Shown: piece by piece, positions 16,582 to 25,770 of the stretch
Position numbering within the stretch: position 1 is the stretch's first letter
How the letters are laid out: each line of letters opens with the position of its first letter
NCBI GenBank assembly: GCA_041750975.1
Contig: JBGSYN010000131.1
Span: 9,425 to 73,424 of the forward strand
DNA length: 64,000 nucleotides
Source of the DNA: JBGSYN01 sp041750975
Lineage (GTDB): Bacteria > Pseudomonadota > Alphaproteobacteria > Geminicoccales > Geminicoccaceae
Direction of reading: 5' to 3'
The notes under the pieces: generated by a model
Database searches by the model: none
What the model saw: the letters and a program-made list of their open reading frames with translations, nothing else
What the model was told of the DNA's origin: nothing
Program-made: the position numbers and the translations under genes

Positions 16582-17406
16582 TCAGCTGTCAGCTTTAACG
16601 ACGCTGATGTCGGGGGCGTCGACCGCCTTCATGCCGACTATGTGATAGCCGCTATCGACATGAAGCACTTCGCCGGTGGTGCCGGCACCGAGATCGCTCA
16701 TCAGGTAGACAGCAGCACCGCCGACATCGTCGAGGGTCGTGTTGCGTCGCAGCGGCGCATTGTACTCATTCCATTTGAGGATGTAGCGGAAGTCGCCGAT
16801 CCCCGAGGCGGCCAGGGTCTTGGCGGGCCCCGCGGAGATGGCGTTGACCCGGATGCCGCCCTTGCCGAGATCTTCCGCGAGATAGCGGACGCTGGCCTCG
16901 AGCGCCGCCTTGTCGACACCCATGACATTATAGTGAGGCATGACGCGCTCGGCGCCGAAATAGGTCAGCGTTAACAAACAACCGCCATCGGTCATGAGTG
17001 GTTCTGCCCGGCGCGCCAAATCGGTAAATGAATAAACCGAGACATGCATGGTGCGCGCAAAATTCTCGGCGTCGACTTCGAGATAGCGGCCGCGCAATGC
17101 CACTTTATCGGTAAAGCCGATCGCGTGAACGACGAAGTCGAGCCGCCCCCATCGCTGCTTGATCTGGTCGAACAGCGCATCGAGGCTCGCTGGGTCATTG
17201 ACATCGGCCGGAGCAACTACGGAGGCTCCGGCTTCTTCGGCGAGCGGCCGCACGCGCTTTTCCAGCGGTCCGCCCTGATAGGTGATGGCGAGTTCGGCAC
17301 CATGCCGGCTGACCGTTCTGGCGATTCCCCACGCCAATGAGCGCTCGTTGGCAATACCCATGATCAGGCCGCGCTTGCCTGCCATCAGTGGCGTCACGTC
17401 GGTCAT
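16582..17406 (-). CDS. fabI: Enoyl-[acyl-carrier-protein] reductase (NADH)
   Basis: 274 residues from ATG 17406. It reduces the trans-2 enoyl-ACP double bond in fatty-acid elongation. Marks: the divergent Rossmann entry KRGLIMGIANERSLAWGIA typical of FabI, and the catalytic pair in HYNVMGVDKAALEAS (Tyr-x6-Lys). The segment RTLAASGI-like (KTLAASGIGDF) is the substrate-loop region bound by triclosan-type inhibitors. The fabI-aroC order is common in Alphaproteobacteria. It starts about 60 bases after the YihY-like gene. Confidence 0.96.
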   Translation of the reverse strand: MTDVTPLMAGKRGLIMGIANERSLAWGIARTVSRHGAELAITYQGGPLEKRVRPLAEEAGASVVAPADVNDPASLDALFDQIKQRWGRLDFVVHAIGFTDKVALRGRYLEVDAENFARTMHVSVYSFTDLARRAEPLMTDGGCLLTLTYFGAERVMPHYNVMGVDKAALEASVRYLAEDLGKGGIRVNAISAGPAKTLAASGIGDFRYILKWNEYNAPLRRNTTLDDVGGAAVYLMSDLGAGTTGEVLHVDSGYHIVGMKAVDAPDISVVKADS

Positions 17407-17464
17407 ACCGTCACAACTCCGATCGAGGTCGATGAATGCAGGATCTGCCTCGCACTTTCTGCAT

Positions 17465-18388
17465 TCAGGCAGCCTTCGAAATCTCGGGCTGCACCGGTGC
17501 GAGTTTGTCCTTCTGACGCCGTCGCCTTCTGATCGAGGCATTCAGCTGTGCGCCGAAGATGAAGATGATGGCGGATATGTAGAAGAAAAAAAGCGTAAAT
17601 ACGATCCCCCCCAGGCTGCCATAGGTGATGCTGTAATGTCCCAGGCTGCGCAAATAAATTGAGAAAAGATGTGCGCTCCAGGCCCAGAGCAGGACCGAGA
17701 TCACTGCACCCGGCAAGACTTCGACGATGCTGAGATTGAGGTTCGGCAAGGCCAGATAGAGGACGATAGTGAGCGTCATCATCAAGAAAATGCCGATGGT
17801 ATAGCGGGCGAGGGCATTGGTATCCGTATCCAGCACCTGCCGTTCGGCGAGCCAGGCCAAGACGTCATTGACGATCGGTGCCGCGATGACCGCTACCATG
17901 GCGAGCAGAATAAGGAATGCCGAGAATATCGTCAGCATCAGGCTTTGCAGCCGAGTGAGCCAAAAACTCTGTTGGTTGGTGACACCGAAGGCGAGATTGA
18001 GCGCATGGCGCAGGCTTTCGAGGCCCGATGACGAAACCCAGAGCGCCACCGCAATACTGAAGGTCATCAAGGTGGTGTGGGGGGCGTTTCTGATATCGAT
18101 TACCGCTGGCCGCAAAACTCCTTCGACCTCGGGGGGGAGGATATCCAGGGCCAGATCGATCGATTGGGCGGCGGCCTCGCCCTGGCCTAGAAATCCGGCA
18201 AGGGCGAGCAGGAAGATAAGGAAGGGGAACAACGAAAAAATGCTGGTGAAGGCGATATACCCGGCCAGCACTACACCCTGGTCATTGATGAAGTGATTGA
18301 TCGCCGGCCAGAGGATACCGATGGCTTCCCGGATCAGTCGCTGGCGGGTCAGTCTTTTCCAGAATGATTTCAATGCTCGCAGGACCAC
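17465..18388 (-). CDS. YihY/BrkB family inner-membrane protein
   Basis: 307 residues with about six membrane segments, e.g. VVLAGYIAFTSIFSLFPFLIFLLA, FLILLAMVAVIAAPIV and YGSLGGIVFTLFFFYISAIIFI. The last of these, with the SLGG turn and FGAQLNA, is the family signature (formerly misnamed ribonuclease BN). Function is not settled; suggestions include lipid transport. The charged C-terminus (RRRRQKDKLAP) faces the cytoplasm. It is divergent from ilvD across 135 bases. Confidence 0.93.
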   Translation of the reverse strand: MVLRALKSFWKRLTRQRLIREAIGILWPAINHFINDQGVVLAGYIAFTSIFSLFPFLIFLLALAGFLGQGEAAAQSIDLALDILPPEVEGVLRPAVIDIRNAPHTTLMTFSIAVALWVSSSGLESLRHALNLAFGVTNQQSFWLTRLQSLMLTIFSAFLILLAMVAVIAAPIVNDVLAWLAERQVLDTDTNALARYTIGIFLMMTLTIVLYLALPNLNLSIVEVLPGAVISVLLWAWSAHLFSIYLRSLGHYSITYGSLGGIVFTLFFFYISAIIFIFGAQLNASIRRRRRQKDKLAPVQPEISKAA

Positions 18389-18523
18389 ATCGGGCGACCC
18401 ATCCGGCAGTAGTCTGCGCGCATGGCAGGGGCCCGTCGACGATGCCTCGGGCTGTTCAAGATATCATATCGCCATTAGGCTACCGCATGGAAAATAAGCA
18501 ATCGAAAGGGATAAGGCAGGCCG

Positions 18524-20251
18524 ATGGCAAGCATTCGCGTCTTTGACAAATCAAAATTGCCGAGCCGGCACGCAACGTCCGGTCCGGATCGTGCACCACA
18601 TCGCTCATACTACTTCGCGATGGGTCTGTCGCGCCAAGACATCGAGCGGCCATTCGTCGGCGTCGTGACCACCTGGAATGAGGCAGCACCTTGCAACATC
18701 GCGCTCGGCCGCCAGGCGCAGCGCGTCAAACAAGGCGTGGTCCGGGCAGGCGGTACGCCGCGCGAGTTCACGACGATCACCGTCACGGATGGCATCGCCA
18801 TGGGCCATCAAGGCATGAAATCCTCGCTGGTGTCGCGAGAGGTCATCGCCGACAGCACCGAGCTCACGGTTCGGGGCCATGCCTATGACGCCCTCGTCGG
18901 TCTCGCCGGCTGCGACAAGTCGCTGCCGGGCCTGATGATGGCCATGGTCCGGCTCAACGTGCCGGCCGTGTTCATGTATGGCGGTAGCATCATTCCCGGA
19001 CGTTTTCGCAATCGCGATGTCACGGTGCAGGACGTCTTCGAGGCTGTCGGTCAATTCGCGGTGGGCGGCATCAGCGAGGCGGAGCTGCATGAACTCGAGG
19101 AAGCGGCCTGCCCCTCGGCCGGTTCCTGTGGCGGTCAATTCACGGCGAATACGATGGCCTGTGTCTCAGAGGCGATCGGTCTGGCCTTGCCAGGTTCGGC
19201 CGGCACGCCAGCGCCCTATGAGACCCGTGACAATTGGGCCGAGGCGTCGGGCGAGGCGGTCATGGATCTCCTGGAGAAGAACATCAGGCCACGCGACATC
19301 GTGACGTTAAAATCGCTCGAGAACGCTGCCCGAGTGGTCGCGGCCTCCGGCGGCTCAACCAATGGCGCGCTGCATCTGCCGGCAATCGCGCATGAGGCGG
19401 GAATAGCATTCGACCTGCATGACGTTGCCGAGATTTTCAGGAGCACACCCTATATCGCCGATCTCAAGCCGGCCGGCCAATATGTCATGCGCGACCTGCA
19501 CGATGTCGGCGGCGTGCCGATTTTGATGAAGGCATTGTTGGAGGGCGGTTATCTGCATGGCGACTGCATGACGGTGACCGGCAGAACGATCGCCCAGAAC
19601 CTGGAAACCGTAATCTTTGATCCGAAGCAGCCCGTCGTCCGCCCGACCAGCGATCCGATAACGAGTTGGGGAGGCGTTGTCGGATTGCGCGGTTCGCTCG
19701 CACCCGAAGGTGCCATCGTCAAGGTTGCGGGACTGTCCTCTCTCAAGTTCCGTGGGCCCGCCCGCATATTCGAGTCGGAAGAAGATGCCATGGCTGCGGT
19801 GCAGGCACGAAACTACAAACCCGGCGAGGTTCTGGTTATTCGCTATGAGGGACCCAAAGGAGGGCCTGGCATGCGGGAAATGCTCGGTGTGACCTCGGCG
19901 ATCTACGGTCAGGGCAATGGCGACAAGGTGGCCCTGATCACCGATGGGAGATTCTCCGGGGCCACACGCGGGTTCTGTATCGGCCATATTGGCCCGGAAG
20001 CTGCCGTCGGTGGACCGATCGGTCTGCTCGAGAATGGCGACATCATCGCCATCGACGCCGCAACGGGCAGCCTCGATGTCGAACTGGACGAGGCGGAAAT
20101 GACACGACGCCGTCAGCAATGGCAGCCGCGGGAGAACGACTACAGATCAGGTACGTTGTGGAAATACGCCCAGACGGTCGGCCCCGCCGAAAAGGGTGCG
20201 GTGACGCATCCGGGCGGCGCCGCCGAAGTCCTTGCCTACGCCGATATCTAG
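18524..20251 (+). CDS. ilvD: Dihydroxy-acid dehydratase
   Basis: 575 residues. It dehydrates 2,3-dihydroxy-isovalerate and the related methylvalerate, the third step of branched-chain amino acid synthesis. Fe-S cluster cysteines are visible in AAPCNIAL, GLAGCDKSLPG and CPSAGSCGGQFTAN. The LITDGRFSGATRG segment near residue 480 is the IlvD/Edd signature. The Edd-like sugar-acid dehydratases share the fold, but length and motif spacing fit IlvD. It lies 3 bases upstream of speE, so the two are likely co-transcribed. Confidence 0.95.
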   Translation: MASIRVFDKSKLPSRHATSGPDRAPHRSYYFAMGLSRQDIERPFVGVVTTWNEAAPCNIALGRQAQRVKQGVVRAGGTPREFTTITVTDGIAMGHQGMKSSLVSREVIADSTELTVRGHAYDALVGLAGCDKSLPGLMMAMVRLNVPAVFMYGGSIIPGRFRNRDVTVQDVFEAVGQFAVGGISEAELHELEEAACPSAGSCGGQFTANTMACVSEAIGLALPGSAGTPAPYETRDNWAEASGEAVMDLLEKNIRPRDIVTLKSLENAARVVAASGGSTNGALHLPAIAHEAGIAFDLHDVAEIFRSTPYIADLKPAGQYVMRDLHDVGGVPILMKALLEGGYLHGDCMTVTGRTIAQNLETVIFDPKQPVVRPTSDPITSWGGVVGLRGSLAPEGAIVKVAGLSSLKFRGPARIFESEEDAMAAVQARNYKPGEVLVIRYEGPKGGPGMREMLGVTSAIYGQGNGDKVALITDGRFSGATRGFCIGHIGPEAAVGGPIGLLENGDIIAIDAATGSLDVELDEAEMTRRRQQWQPRENDYRSGTLWKYAQTVGPAEKGAVTHPGGAAEVLAYADI

Positions 20252-20254
20252 ACC

Positions 20255-21109
20255 ATGGATTGGTTTGGCGAAACATTGCATGCGGACTGGGCGCAGCGCA
20301 TCAAGGTCGAACGCGTCATTTATCGGGCGCAGTCGGAACATCAGGACATCATCGTCTTCGAGAGTGCGAAATGGGGCAAGGTGCTGGCGCTTGATGGAGT
20401 GATCCAGACCACAACGGCTGACGAATTTGCCTATCACGAAATGCTCATCCACCCCGCAATTATAGCGCATGGTCATGTCCGTAGTGTCTTGATTATTGGT
20501 GGCGGCGATGGCGGCAGCCTCCGCGAGGTGCTCCGGCATGAGGCAATCGAGCGGATTGTTCAGATCGAGATCGACCAAGGCGTCATTGATCTCTGTCGCG
20601 AATATTTGCCGGAGTTGAGCCAGGATGCGTTCGATAATCCGCGGGCTCAGGTCAAGATCGGCGACGGCGCCAGATATGTAGCGGAGACTGACGAGAAGTT
20701 CGACTTGATCGTCATCGATTCGACTGATCCGATCGGACCCGGCGAGGTTCTGTTCACCGCCGAGTTCTACCGAAACTGCCGCAAATGCCTGAATGAAGGC
20801 GGTGTCCTTGTCACCCAATCGGGAAACCCGGCAGTCGCCGGCGGGGAGTTGGCAACCGGGCAATCCCGCCTGGTCGAGGCTGGATTCGGCGATGTCAGCT
20901 ACATCCTGACGAGCGTGCCAACCTACATTGGCGGGTTCATGGCGCTGGGTTGGGCGAGCGATAATGCGGAGCTCCGAAAACTAAACCGGAACATCTTCAA
21001 TCAGCGAGAAATTCCCAAAAGTCTTCGCTATTACAATCCCGCCATCCACGAAGCTGCCTTTGCCCACCCCAATTGGATTGACGAGATCATCAGTGCCAAA
21101 TTGATTTAG
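20255..21109 (+). CDS. speE: Spermidine synthase (polyamine aminopropyltransferase)
   Basis: 284 residues. It transfers an aminopropyl group from decarboxylated S-adenosylmethionine to putrescine. The N-terminal beta domain (HQDIIVFESAKWGKVLALDG) is followed by the Rossmann-like core with VLIIGGGDGGSLREVL, IVQIEIDQGVIDLC and DSTDPIGPGEVLF, where the Asp is the catalytic base region. YITSVPTYIGGFMALGWAS-like text closes the substrate pocket (YILTSVPTYIGGF). No speD is in the window. Start ATG follows the ilvD stop almost directly. Confidence 0.96.
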   Translation: MDWFGETLHADWAQRIKVERVIYRAQSEHQDIIVFESAKWGKVLALDGVIQTTTADEFAYHEMLIHPAIIAHGHVRSVLIIGGGDGGSLREVLRHEAIERIVQIEIDQGVIDLCREYLPELSQDAFDNPRAQVKIGDGARYVAETDEKFDLIVIDSTDPIGPGEVLFTAEFYRNCRKCLNEGGVLVTQSGNPAVAGGELATGQSRLVEAGFGDVSYILTSVPTYIGGFMALGWASDNAELRKLNRNIFNQREIPKSLRYYNPAIHEAAFAHPNWIDEIISAKLI

Positions 21110-21432
21110 CTGCGGATTCATTGGCATGAACCCTTAGCTGCTGAATGATGGGCACAGCGTGCAGCCAAAATATTACCCTGGCGATTGCTTGAACCCCTCC
21201 TATGCACGCAAAGAGCAGAGAATCGATTATTTGCATTGGCTTGTGCGTAGCGCTGTGCTGCCGGCTATAAGTTCTTTGTCTTTCCGTTTTGTGGTAATCT
21301 CTTGTTAACGTTAATAACCTAAATCAAGCGAACGCGAGCTGTGATCGCCGGCGTATCTTGATCGGACTCTGCTCCGACAGGCGAATTTCCGGCGCTTGCA
21401 ATCTTTGGCTGGCAGCGAATTGGTTTACGTGC
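21110..21432. other. Intergenic region before the 119-residue hypothetical gene
   Basis: About 320 bases, richer in A+T than its surroundings. It contains a perfect 10-bp palindrome TTAACGTTAA (21305-21314), which could be a binding site. No clear promoter with good spacing or coding frame was found; an upstream in-frame extension to 21358 of the next gene looks non-coding. Confidence 0.4.
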
Positions 21433-21792
21433 ATGAGCAAGACGGCAGCAGATAAAGACCCGGCGTTCGGAACAGGGGAAGGCCGGACGAGTCCTGAGGC
21501 ACCGCTGGGACTGAGGGACCTCGGTTTTCACTCGAAAGAACACAGAATCGTGCTGGCACTGCAGGATTTTGTCGCGAATTCGTCAGGCGAGGTTGTGGTC
21601 TTCAACGACTCGGCCGTGGCCACGATGACCCTTACCACCGATTCGAAAGTGCTGAATAAGGGAACAGCGAAGAAGTCACAAACGACTGACGGTCAGGCCA
21701 TTTCGGACTTCAAATATCTGACGTTCGACAATGGCTTGACGGTGTATTTCGCGCCAGAACTTGAGATCCTGGTGGAGCGCCAGTCGAGCTGA
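21433..21792 (+). CDS. Hypothetical protein, 119 residues
   Basis: Start ATG 21433 (MSKTAADKDPAFG) is preferred over an upstream in-frame start at 21358 whose added residues look random. The first 35 residues are polar and Gly/Pro-rich; the rest looks like a small beta-rich domain (RIVLALQDFVANSSGEVVVF, YLTFDNGLTVYFAPELEIL). No signal peptide or membrane segment is seen. I recognise no family. It stands alone between speE and the glycan cluster and converges with a glycosyltransferase gene. Confidence 0.6.
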   Translation: MSKTAADKDPAFGTGEGRTSPEAPLGLRDLGFHSKEHRIVLALQDFVANSSGEVVVFNDSAVATMTLTTDSKVLNKGTAKKSQTTDGQAISDFKYLTFDNGLTVYFAPELEILVERQSS

Positions 21793-21918
21793 CAGTTTGT
21801 CATTGTCAGCCGCGTCAAAACACCAGGCAGAAGTTAGTTAGAAGTGCAATTCGGTAATCATCCTCAGTTTGACCGAAATTTACTGTTATCGGTCGAGTGA
21901 CCATTTGACCCGGTCAAA
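21788..21918. repeat. Cluster of dyad-symmetric sequences between convergent genes
   Basis: Three inverted repeats follow each other: GCTGACA/TGTCAGC (21788-21810), GACCGA/TCGGTC (21871-21894) and TTTGACC-C-GGTCAAA (21904-21918). TTTGACC also occurs at 21868-21874. They overlap the end of the small hypothetical gene and the region past the stop of the minus-strand glycosyltransferase, so they may act as a bidirectional terminator or as protein-binding sites. Confidence 0.4.
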
Positions 21919-21923
21919 AAGTC

Positions 21924-23204
21924 TCAAATGCTAATTTTGTCTGCGGCCCGAAGGCCATCATCGGATGGTGTAGCGACAATATTGCTTGGCACACCTGCGC
22001 CGGCGCTCTCATAGAGCGTCTTGACGAGTTGAACGAAGCTGGACCAGCGCAAATGGTGCGCTGCATAGTGGGCCGATGCCGCAGCGAGTTCCTTTCTGCG
22101 GCTCTCGTCCTGCAGTACGCGAACAATGCCATCGGCGAACGATTGTGCATTGGCCTCTGTGAGTTCGGCCAGTTTTTCGTCGAGCAGGCACGTATGGGCC
22201 TTGATCGCCGTCGCCACGATCGGCCTGCCTGCGGCCAGATAGTCGAAAATCTTCAGTGGAAAGTTTTTTCCATAGGCACGCGGCGAAACCAAGACATCGG
22301 CAGCCATCAAATAGCGGCCTAGTTCGTGTCTCGGCACCTGCGGCAGCATCCGCACATGATCCCGGTGTGCGCCCGGCAATCGTTCAAGCAATGAGGTGGC
22401 TTCGCCATTCGGCTGAGCGCCGACCATCACCAGGAGGGCGTTGGGGATGGCATCGATAATCTTCGGCAATGCGTCGAACAGCAAATCCAAGCCTTGATAG
22501 CCCGCAAAGTTTCCGGTGTAGAGAAGGAGTCGCGCATCTGGCGCCACGCCGAGTTCCTGGCGTATCGTTCCCGCGGGGTCTCTTGACACATCGATATCAA
22601 GCGCTGGAAAGCGCCAGACGAAACGATTTCTTGCGGGGATCGCTGCTCCCGGATCGAATTCGAGACCGGCACTGGCGACTACTACCGAGGCTCTCGCGAA
22701 AATCAACCGCTCGGCGGCCCTGAACAGCCGACCTAACGGCAATCGCTTGAGAATGCCATGAAACTCGAGTTGCTCGGGTAACGACGATGCCATGTCATAG
22801 ATCATGGGTGGGCGGCCCCTGCGACTGCAGAGAGCCGTCATCAGCGCCGCGTCCTCGACTGCATGGACGCACACATAGTGGTGACGCCGTATCCTACGTG
22901 CCACCGTCATCATCATCATCAGGGCGAAAGCCAGTTTTGCCGCCGAGAAGCCGATGGCGACGGACCGGACACCGATCAAATTGGGTAGTCTGACGATGGT
23001 GAGCCCTGGAATGTCGATATCGCTGCCGAAAGGCAGGGTGATGAGATCGATTTCGTAGCCAAGTTCGCTTAAGGCCTCGACCACGAAGCGAACGGCGATC
23101 GGTGTCCCACGATTGTCATAGAAGGGCTGCGGCGCCAGCACCAGGACTCGGCCCGGTTTCTGTATCGGCCTGCTATTGTGGGCGAGTTGCGTGTTGGCGT
23201 TCAT
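21924..23204 (-). CDS. Glycosyltransferase family 4-like protein
   Basis: 426 residues from ATG 23204. The N-terminal half starts VLVLAPQPFYDNRGTPIAVR, typical of GT-B transferases that bind an acceptor near a Gly-rich loop. The C-terminal half has the donor-binding region (LLLYTGNFAGYQGLDLLFDAL, PLKIFDYLAAGRPIVAT). It probably adds a sugar from a nucleotide donor to a surface glycan at the inner membrane. It is divergent from the epimerase gene (35-base gap). Its N-terminus closely parallels that of the transferase at 34350-35672, so the two look like paralogues bordering the cluster. Confidence 0.88.
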   Translation of the reverse strand: MNANTQLAHNSRPIQKPGRVLVLAPQPFYDNRGTPIAVRFVVEALSELGYEIDLITLPFGSDIDIPGLTIVRLPNLIGVRSVAIGFSAAKLAFALMMMMTVARRIRRHHYVCVHAVEDAALMTALCSRRGRPPMIYDMASSLPEQLEFHGILKRLPLGRLFRAAERLIFARASVVVASAGLEFDPGAAIPARNRFVWRFPALDIDVSRDPAGTIRQELGVAPDARLLLYTGNFAGYQGLDLLFDALPKIIDAIPNALLVMVGAQPNGEATSLLERLPGAHRDHVRMLPQVPRHELGRYLMAADVLVSPRAYGKNFPLKIFDYLAAGRPIVATAIKAHTCLLDEKLAELTEANAQSFADGIVRVLQDESRRKELAAASAHYAAHHLRWSSFVQLVKTLYESAGAGVPSNIVATPSDDGLRAADKISI

Positions 23205-23239
23205 AAGCGTACCGAACGCTCCCAAACGCGAACGGAAAA

Positions 23240-24280
23240 GTGACAGTCTCGATGCCCGAATCTGCCGAATCGACCGAACAAGGTTTGTCGCCGACTGGCC
23301 AGGGGACAATACTGATTACGGGAGCCACGGGATGTCTCGGTGGCGAATTGGCCAAGCGTCTCGCTCGAAGCGGCCAGTCGCTCCGTGCTATCGCGCGGGA
23401 GGGATCCGACACCAGCAGGCTCGAGGCGCTTGGCGTCCCTATCGTTCGAGGCGACGTACGCGATCAGGCGGCGGTCGACGCCGCCACGGAGGGCGCGAGC
23501 GCGGTCATTCATTTCGCCGGCCTGTTTCGCAATGGCGGGCTGCCCGATCAAGAATATCGTTCCGTTCACGTCGGTGGCACCAGCAATCTACTTAGCGCCG
23601 CTCGCCGAAATGCGGTAACCCGCTTTGTGCATTGCTCGACGATTGGGGTACATGGAAGCATTGAAAACGTCCCGGCGGACGAATCCGCACCAACCAAACC
23701 CACGGATATTTATCAGCAAACCAAGCTAGAGGGTGAGCAACTCGTCCAAGCAGCCATCGCAGACGGGTTTCCGGGGGTGGTGGTGCGCCCTGCCGGCGTT
23801 TACGGGCCAGGAGATGATCGCCATCTAAAGCTTTTGCGCCTGCTAAAACAAGGCCGTTTCGTCATGTTTGGCGATGGCCGTGCGTGCTGGCATCCGGTCT
23901 TCATCGAGGATCTTCTTGATGGTTTCGAAATAGCGCTCAAGGCGCCAAAAGCCTTGGGAAATACATACATTATGGCAGGGCCCCGCTGGGTACCGCTTGC
24001 CCAATGGATCGAGCAGGCGGCCAAGACCGTCGCTGCACCGCCACCGCGCATCAGGCTTCCTTATTGGTCGTTGCTTGCCGCCTCAATCGCTTGCGAAACG
24101 CTATGCAAGCCCATTGGCATTGCACCACCCCTTCATAAACGTCGTGCCAGCTTTTTCGTCAACAATCGCGCCTTCTCGATCGACAAAGCACGACGCGAGA
24201 TCGGCTACGATCCGAAGGTTGATATCGAAGAGGGCCTCGCCCGGACCGCCGCCTGGTATCGCCAAGAGGGGTTGCTCTGA
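23240..24280 (+). CDS. NAD-dependent epimerase/dehydratase (extended SDR)
   Basis: 346 residues from GTG 23240, with an in-frame ATG at 23252 as an alternative. Rossmann motif TGATGCLGGELAKRLARSG (TGxxGxxG), active-site Ser/Thr in HCSTIG and the catalytic Tyr-x3-Lys in IYQQTKLEGE are all present. VVVRPAGVYGPGDDRHL is the usual substrate-side motif. It resembles the 3-beta-hydroxysteroid dehydrogenase/sugar-epimerase branch. Given the glycan genes on both sides, a nucleotide-sugar substrate is likely, but the exact reaction is not readable. Confidence 0.9.
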   Translation: MTVSMPESAESTEQGLSPTGQGTILITGATGCLGGELAKRLARSGQSLRAIAREGSDTSRLEALGVPIVRGDVRDQAAVDAATEGASAVIHFAGLFRNGGLPDQEYRSVHVGGTSNLLSAARRNAVTRFVHCSTIGVHGSIENVPADESAPTKPTDIYQQTKLEGEQLVQAAIADGFPGVVVRPAGVYGPGDDRHLKLLRLLKQGRFVMFGDGRACWHPVFIEDLLDGFEIALKAPKALGNTYIMAGPRWVPLAQWIEQAAKTVAAPPPRIRLPYWSLLAASIACETLCKPIGIAPPLHKRRASFFVNNRAFSIDKARREIGYDPKVDIEEGLARTAAWYRQEGLL

Positions 24281-25770
24281 GCAAGGATTCCGCGACCTCA
24301 AGACGGTATCTGCTCAATACCGGTACTTTGATTGGGGCCAAGCTCTCGGGCGATCTCGGCGCCTTCGCGTTTTTCGTTTTTCTTTCCCATCGTTACGGTG
24401 AAGCCGGCTTGGGCCTCTATAGCTTCGCCATTGCGATCGGCAGCAGTGTCGCCGCATTGGCTGATTTCGGCCTTTATGACTTCACTATTCGTGAACTCAA
24501 CAATCCAGCGCGAGACCGCCGCCGCTTTCTAGCCTTGGTCGCTATCCTGCGGATCCTCCTGTCCCTTGCCGCATTCATCGTGCTGGTCGCCCTGTCTACC
24601 GCGCTCGCCGATGGCGAAGGGCGGTTCGCCGTCCTGATGGTCGTCGGCGCGCAGCAGATCCTGGTGGCGTTCGCCAATGGCTGTGCGGCCGTGCTGGCGG
24701 CACGGGACGACATGGCGTTTCCTGCGGTCATCGAGGGTCTGGCCCGCCTCTGCGGTGTGGGCATTGGCATTGGCCTGGCGCTGCAGGATCTGCCATTGGC
24801 GTTGGTCCTGATTGGACCCATCCTTGCCGCGCTGTTTCAAATCGGCGTCGTCTTATCCCGGGTCCGCAAGCATGAGGTTCCCACACCCCAGGGCGGACCT
24901 CCCGCTTTCGGCGCAAAGCTCGGAGATCTGGTCAGGACCGCGACCAGCGCTCTGCCCTATCTGCTCTCCGACCTCGCTCGGCGGATCGCCATTCGAAGCG
25001 ATCTCATCATGCTGGGTCTGCTCGTGACGCTTTCGCTCACCGGACTTTATGCCGCAGCCCAGCGGATCGTGGCTCTTCTCCTGTTCCTGCCGCATTTTGC
25101 CGCCCTGGCCCTCTTGCCGTCGCTTAGCCGCTTGGCGCACCGCGATCAGGTTGCGCTGCGCGAACTTGGCACGAACGCCTGTCGTATCGGCATCCTGGTC
25201 GGTCTGCCCGGCGCCGTCGGCCTCGTTCTGATCGCACCGGATTTGTGCAGGAGGCTCTATGGCAATGAGTTTGAGGCCGCCTCGGCACTGCTGGCACTGC
25301 TGGCGCCATTGTTCCTCTGCGAGTGTGTACGAAGCCCGTTAGCCAACTTCTTGACTGCGACGGGACAGCAGGATTTTCGCACGCGGGCCGAGTGGGAGGC
25401 GCTGGCCATGGCCCTGCCGAGCCAGTGGGTTGGGATCACACTCGCCGGCCCGGCGGGTGCCGCCATCGCGATCGTCGCGAGCGAGCTGTTCTTGATGGTT
25501 CGCATGCTTCTACGGCTCCGTTCGGAACTCGACATCGAAATCGTTGCGCGTGCGCTGATGCCGGCTGCGTTGGGCTGTGCGCTGATGGCGCTACCGGCTT
25601 TGGTCTGGCCGCTTTCCATCTGGCTGATCCTGCCCTCGGCTATCCCGATATATGCCCTATCGATCTTGCTCTTTAGCGAGGTTCGTCAGCGCGAATTGAA
25701 CACACTTCAGGAGATCTACGCTAAAAGACCTCTGCAAAAGACTGCGACGGGAATCGATGAAGACGGCTGA
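24277..25770 (+). CDS. Polysaccharide flippase of the MOP/Wzx type
   Basis: About 497 residues with 12-14 membrane segments, from LNTGTLIGAKLSGDLG onward. This is the family of lipid-linked oligosaccharide flippases that move repeat units to the periplasmic side. The frame extends upstream of the TTG at 24328 and encodes KDSATSRRYLLNTG, a normal family N-terminus. A CTG at 24277, overlapping the epimerase stop and preceded by AGAGGGG, is therefore my preferred start; TTG 24328 would cut into the first helix. It overlaps the next glycosyltransferase gene by 14 bases. Confidence 0.87.
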   Translation: MSKDSATSRRYLLNTGTLIGAKLSGDLGAFAFFVFLSHRYGEAGLGLYSFAIAIGSSVAALADFGLYDFTIRELNNPARDRRRFLALVAILRILLSLAAFIVLVALSTALADGEGRFAVLMVVGAQQILVAFANGCAAVLAARDDMAFPAVIEGLARLCGVGIGIGLALQDLPLALVLIGPILAALFQIGVVLSRVRKHEVPTPQGGPPAFGAKLGDLVRTATSALPYLLSDLARRIAIRSDLIMLGLLVTLSLTGLYAAAQRIVALLLFLPHFAALALLPSLSRLAHRDQVALRELGTNACRIGILVGLPGAVGLVLIAPDLCRRLYGNEFEAASALLALLAPLFLCECVRSPLANFLTATGQQDFRTRAEWEALAMALPSQWVGITLAGPAGAAIAIVASELFLMVRMLLRLRSELDIEIVARALMPAALGCALMALPALVWPLSIWLILPSAIPIYALSILLFSEVRQRELNTLQEIYAKRPLQKTATGIDEDG

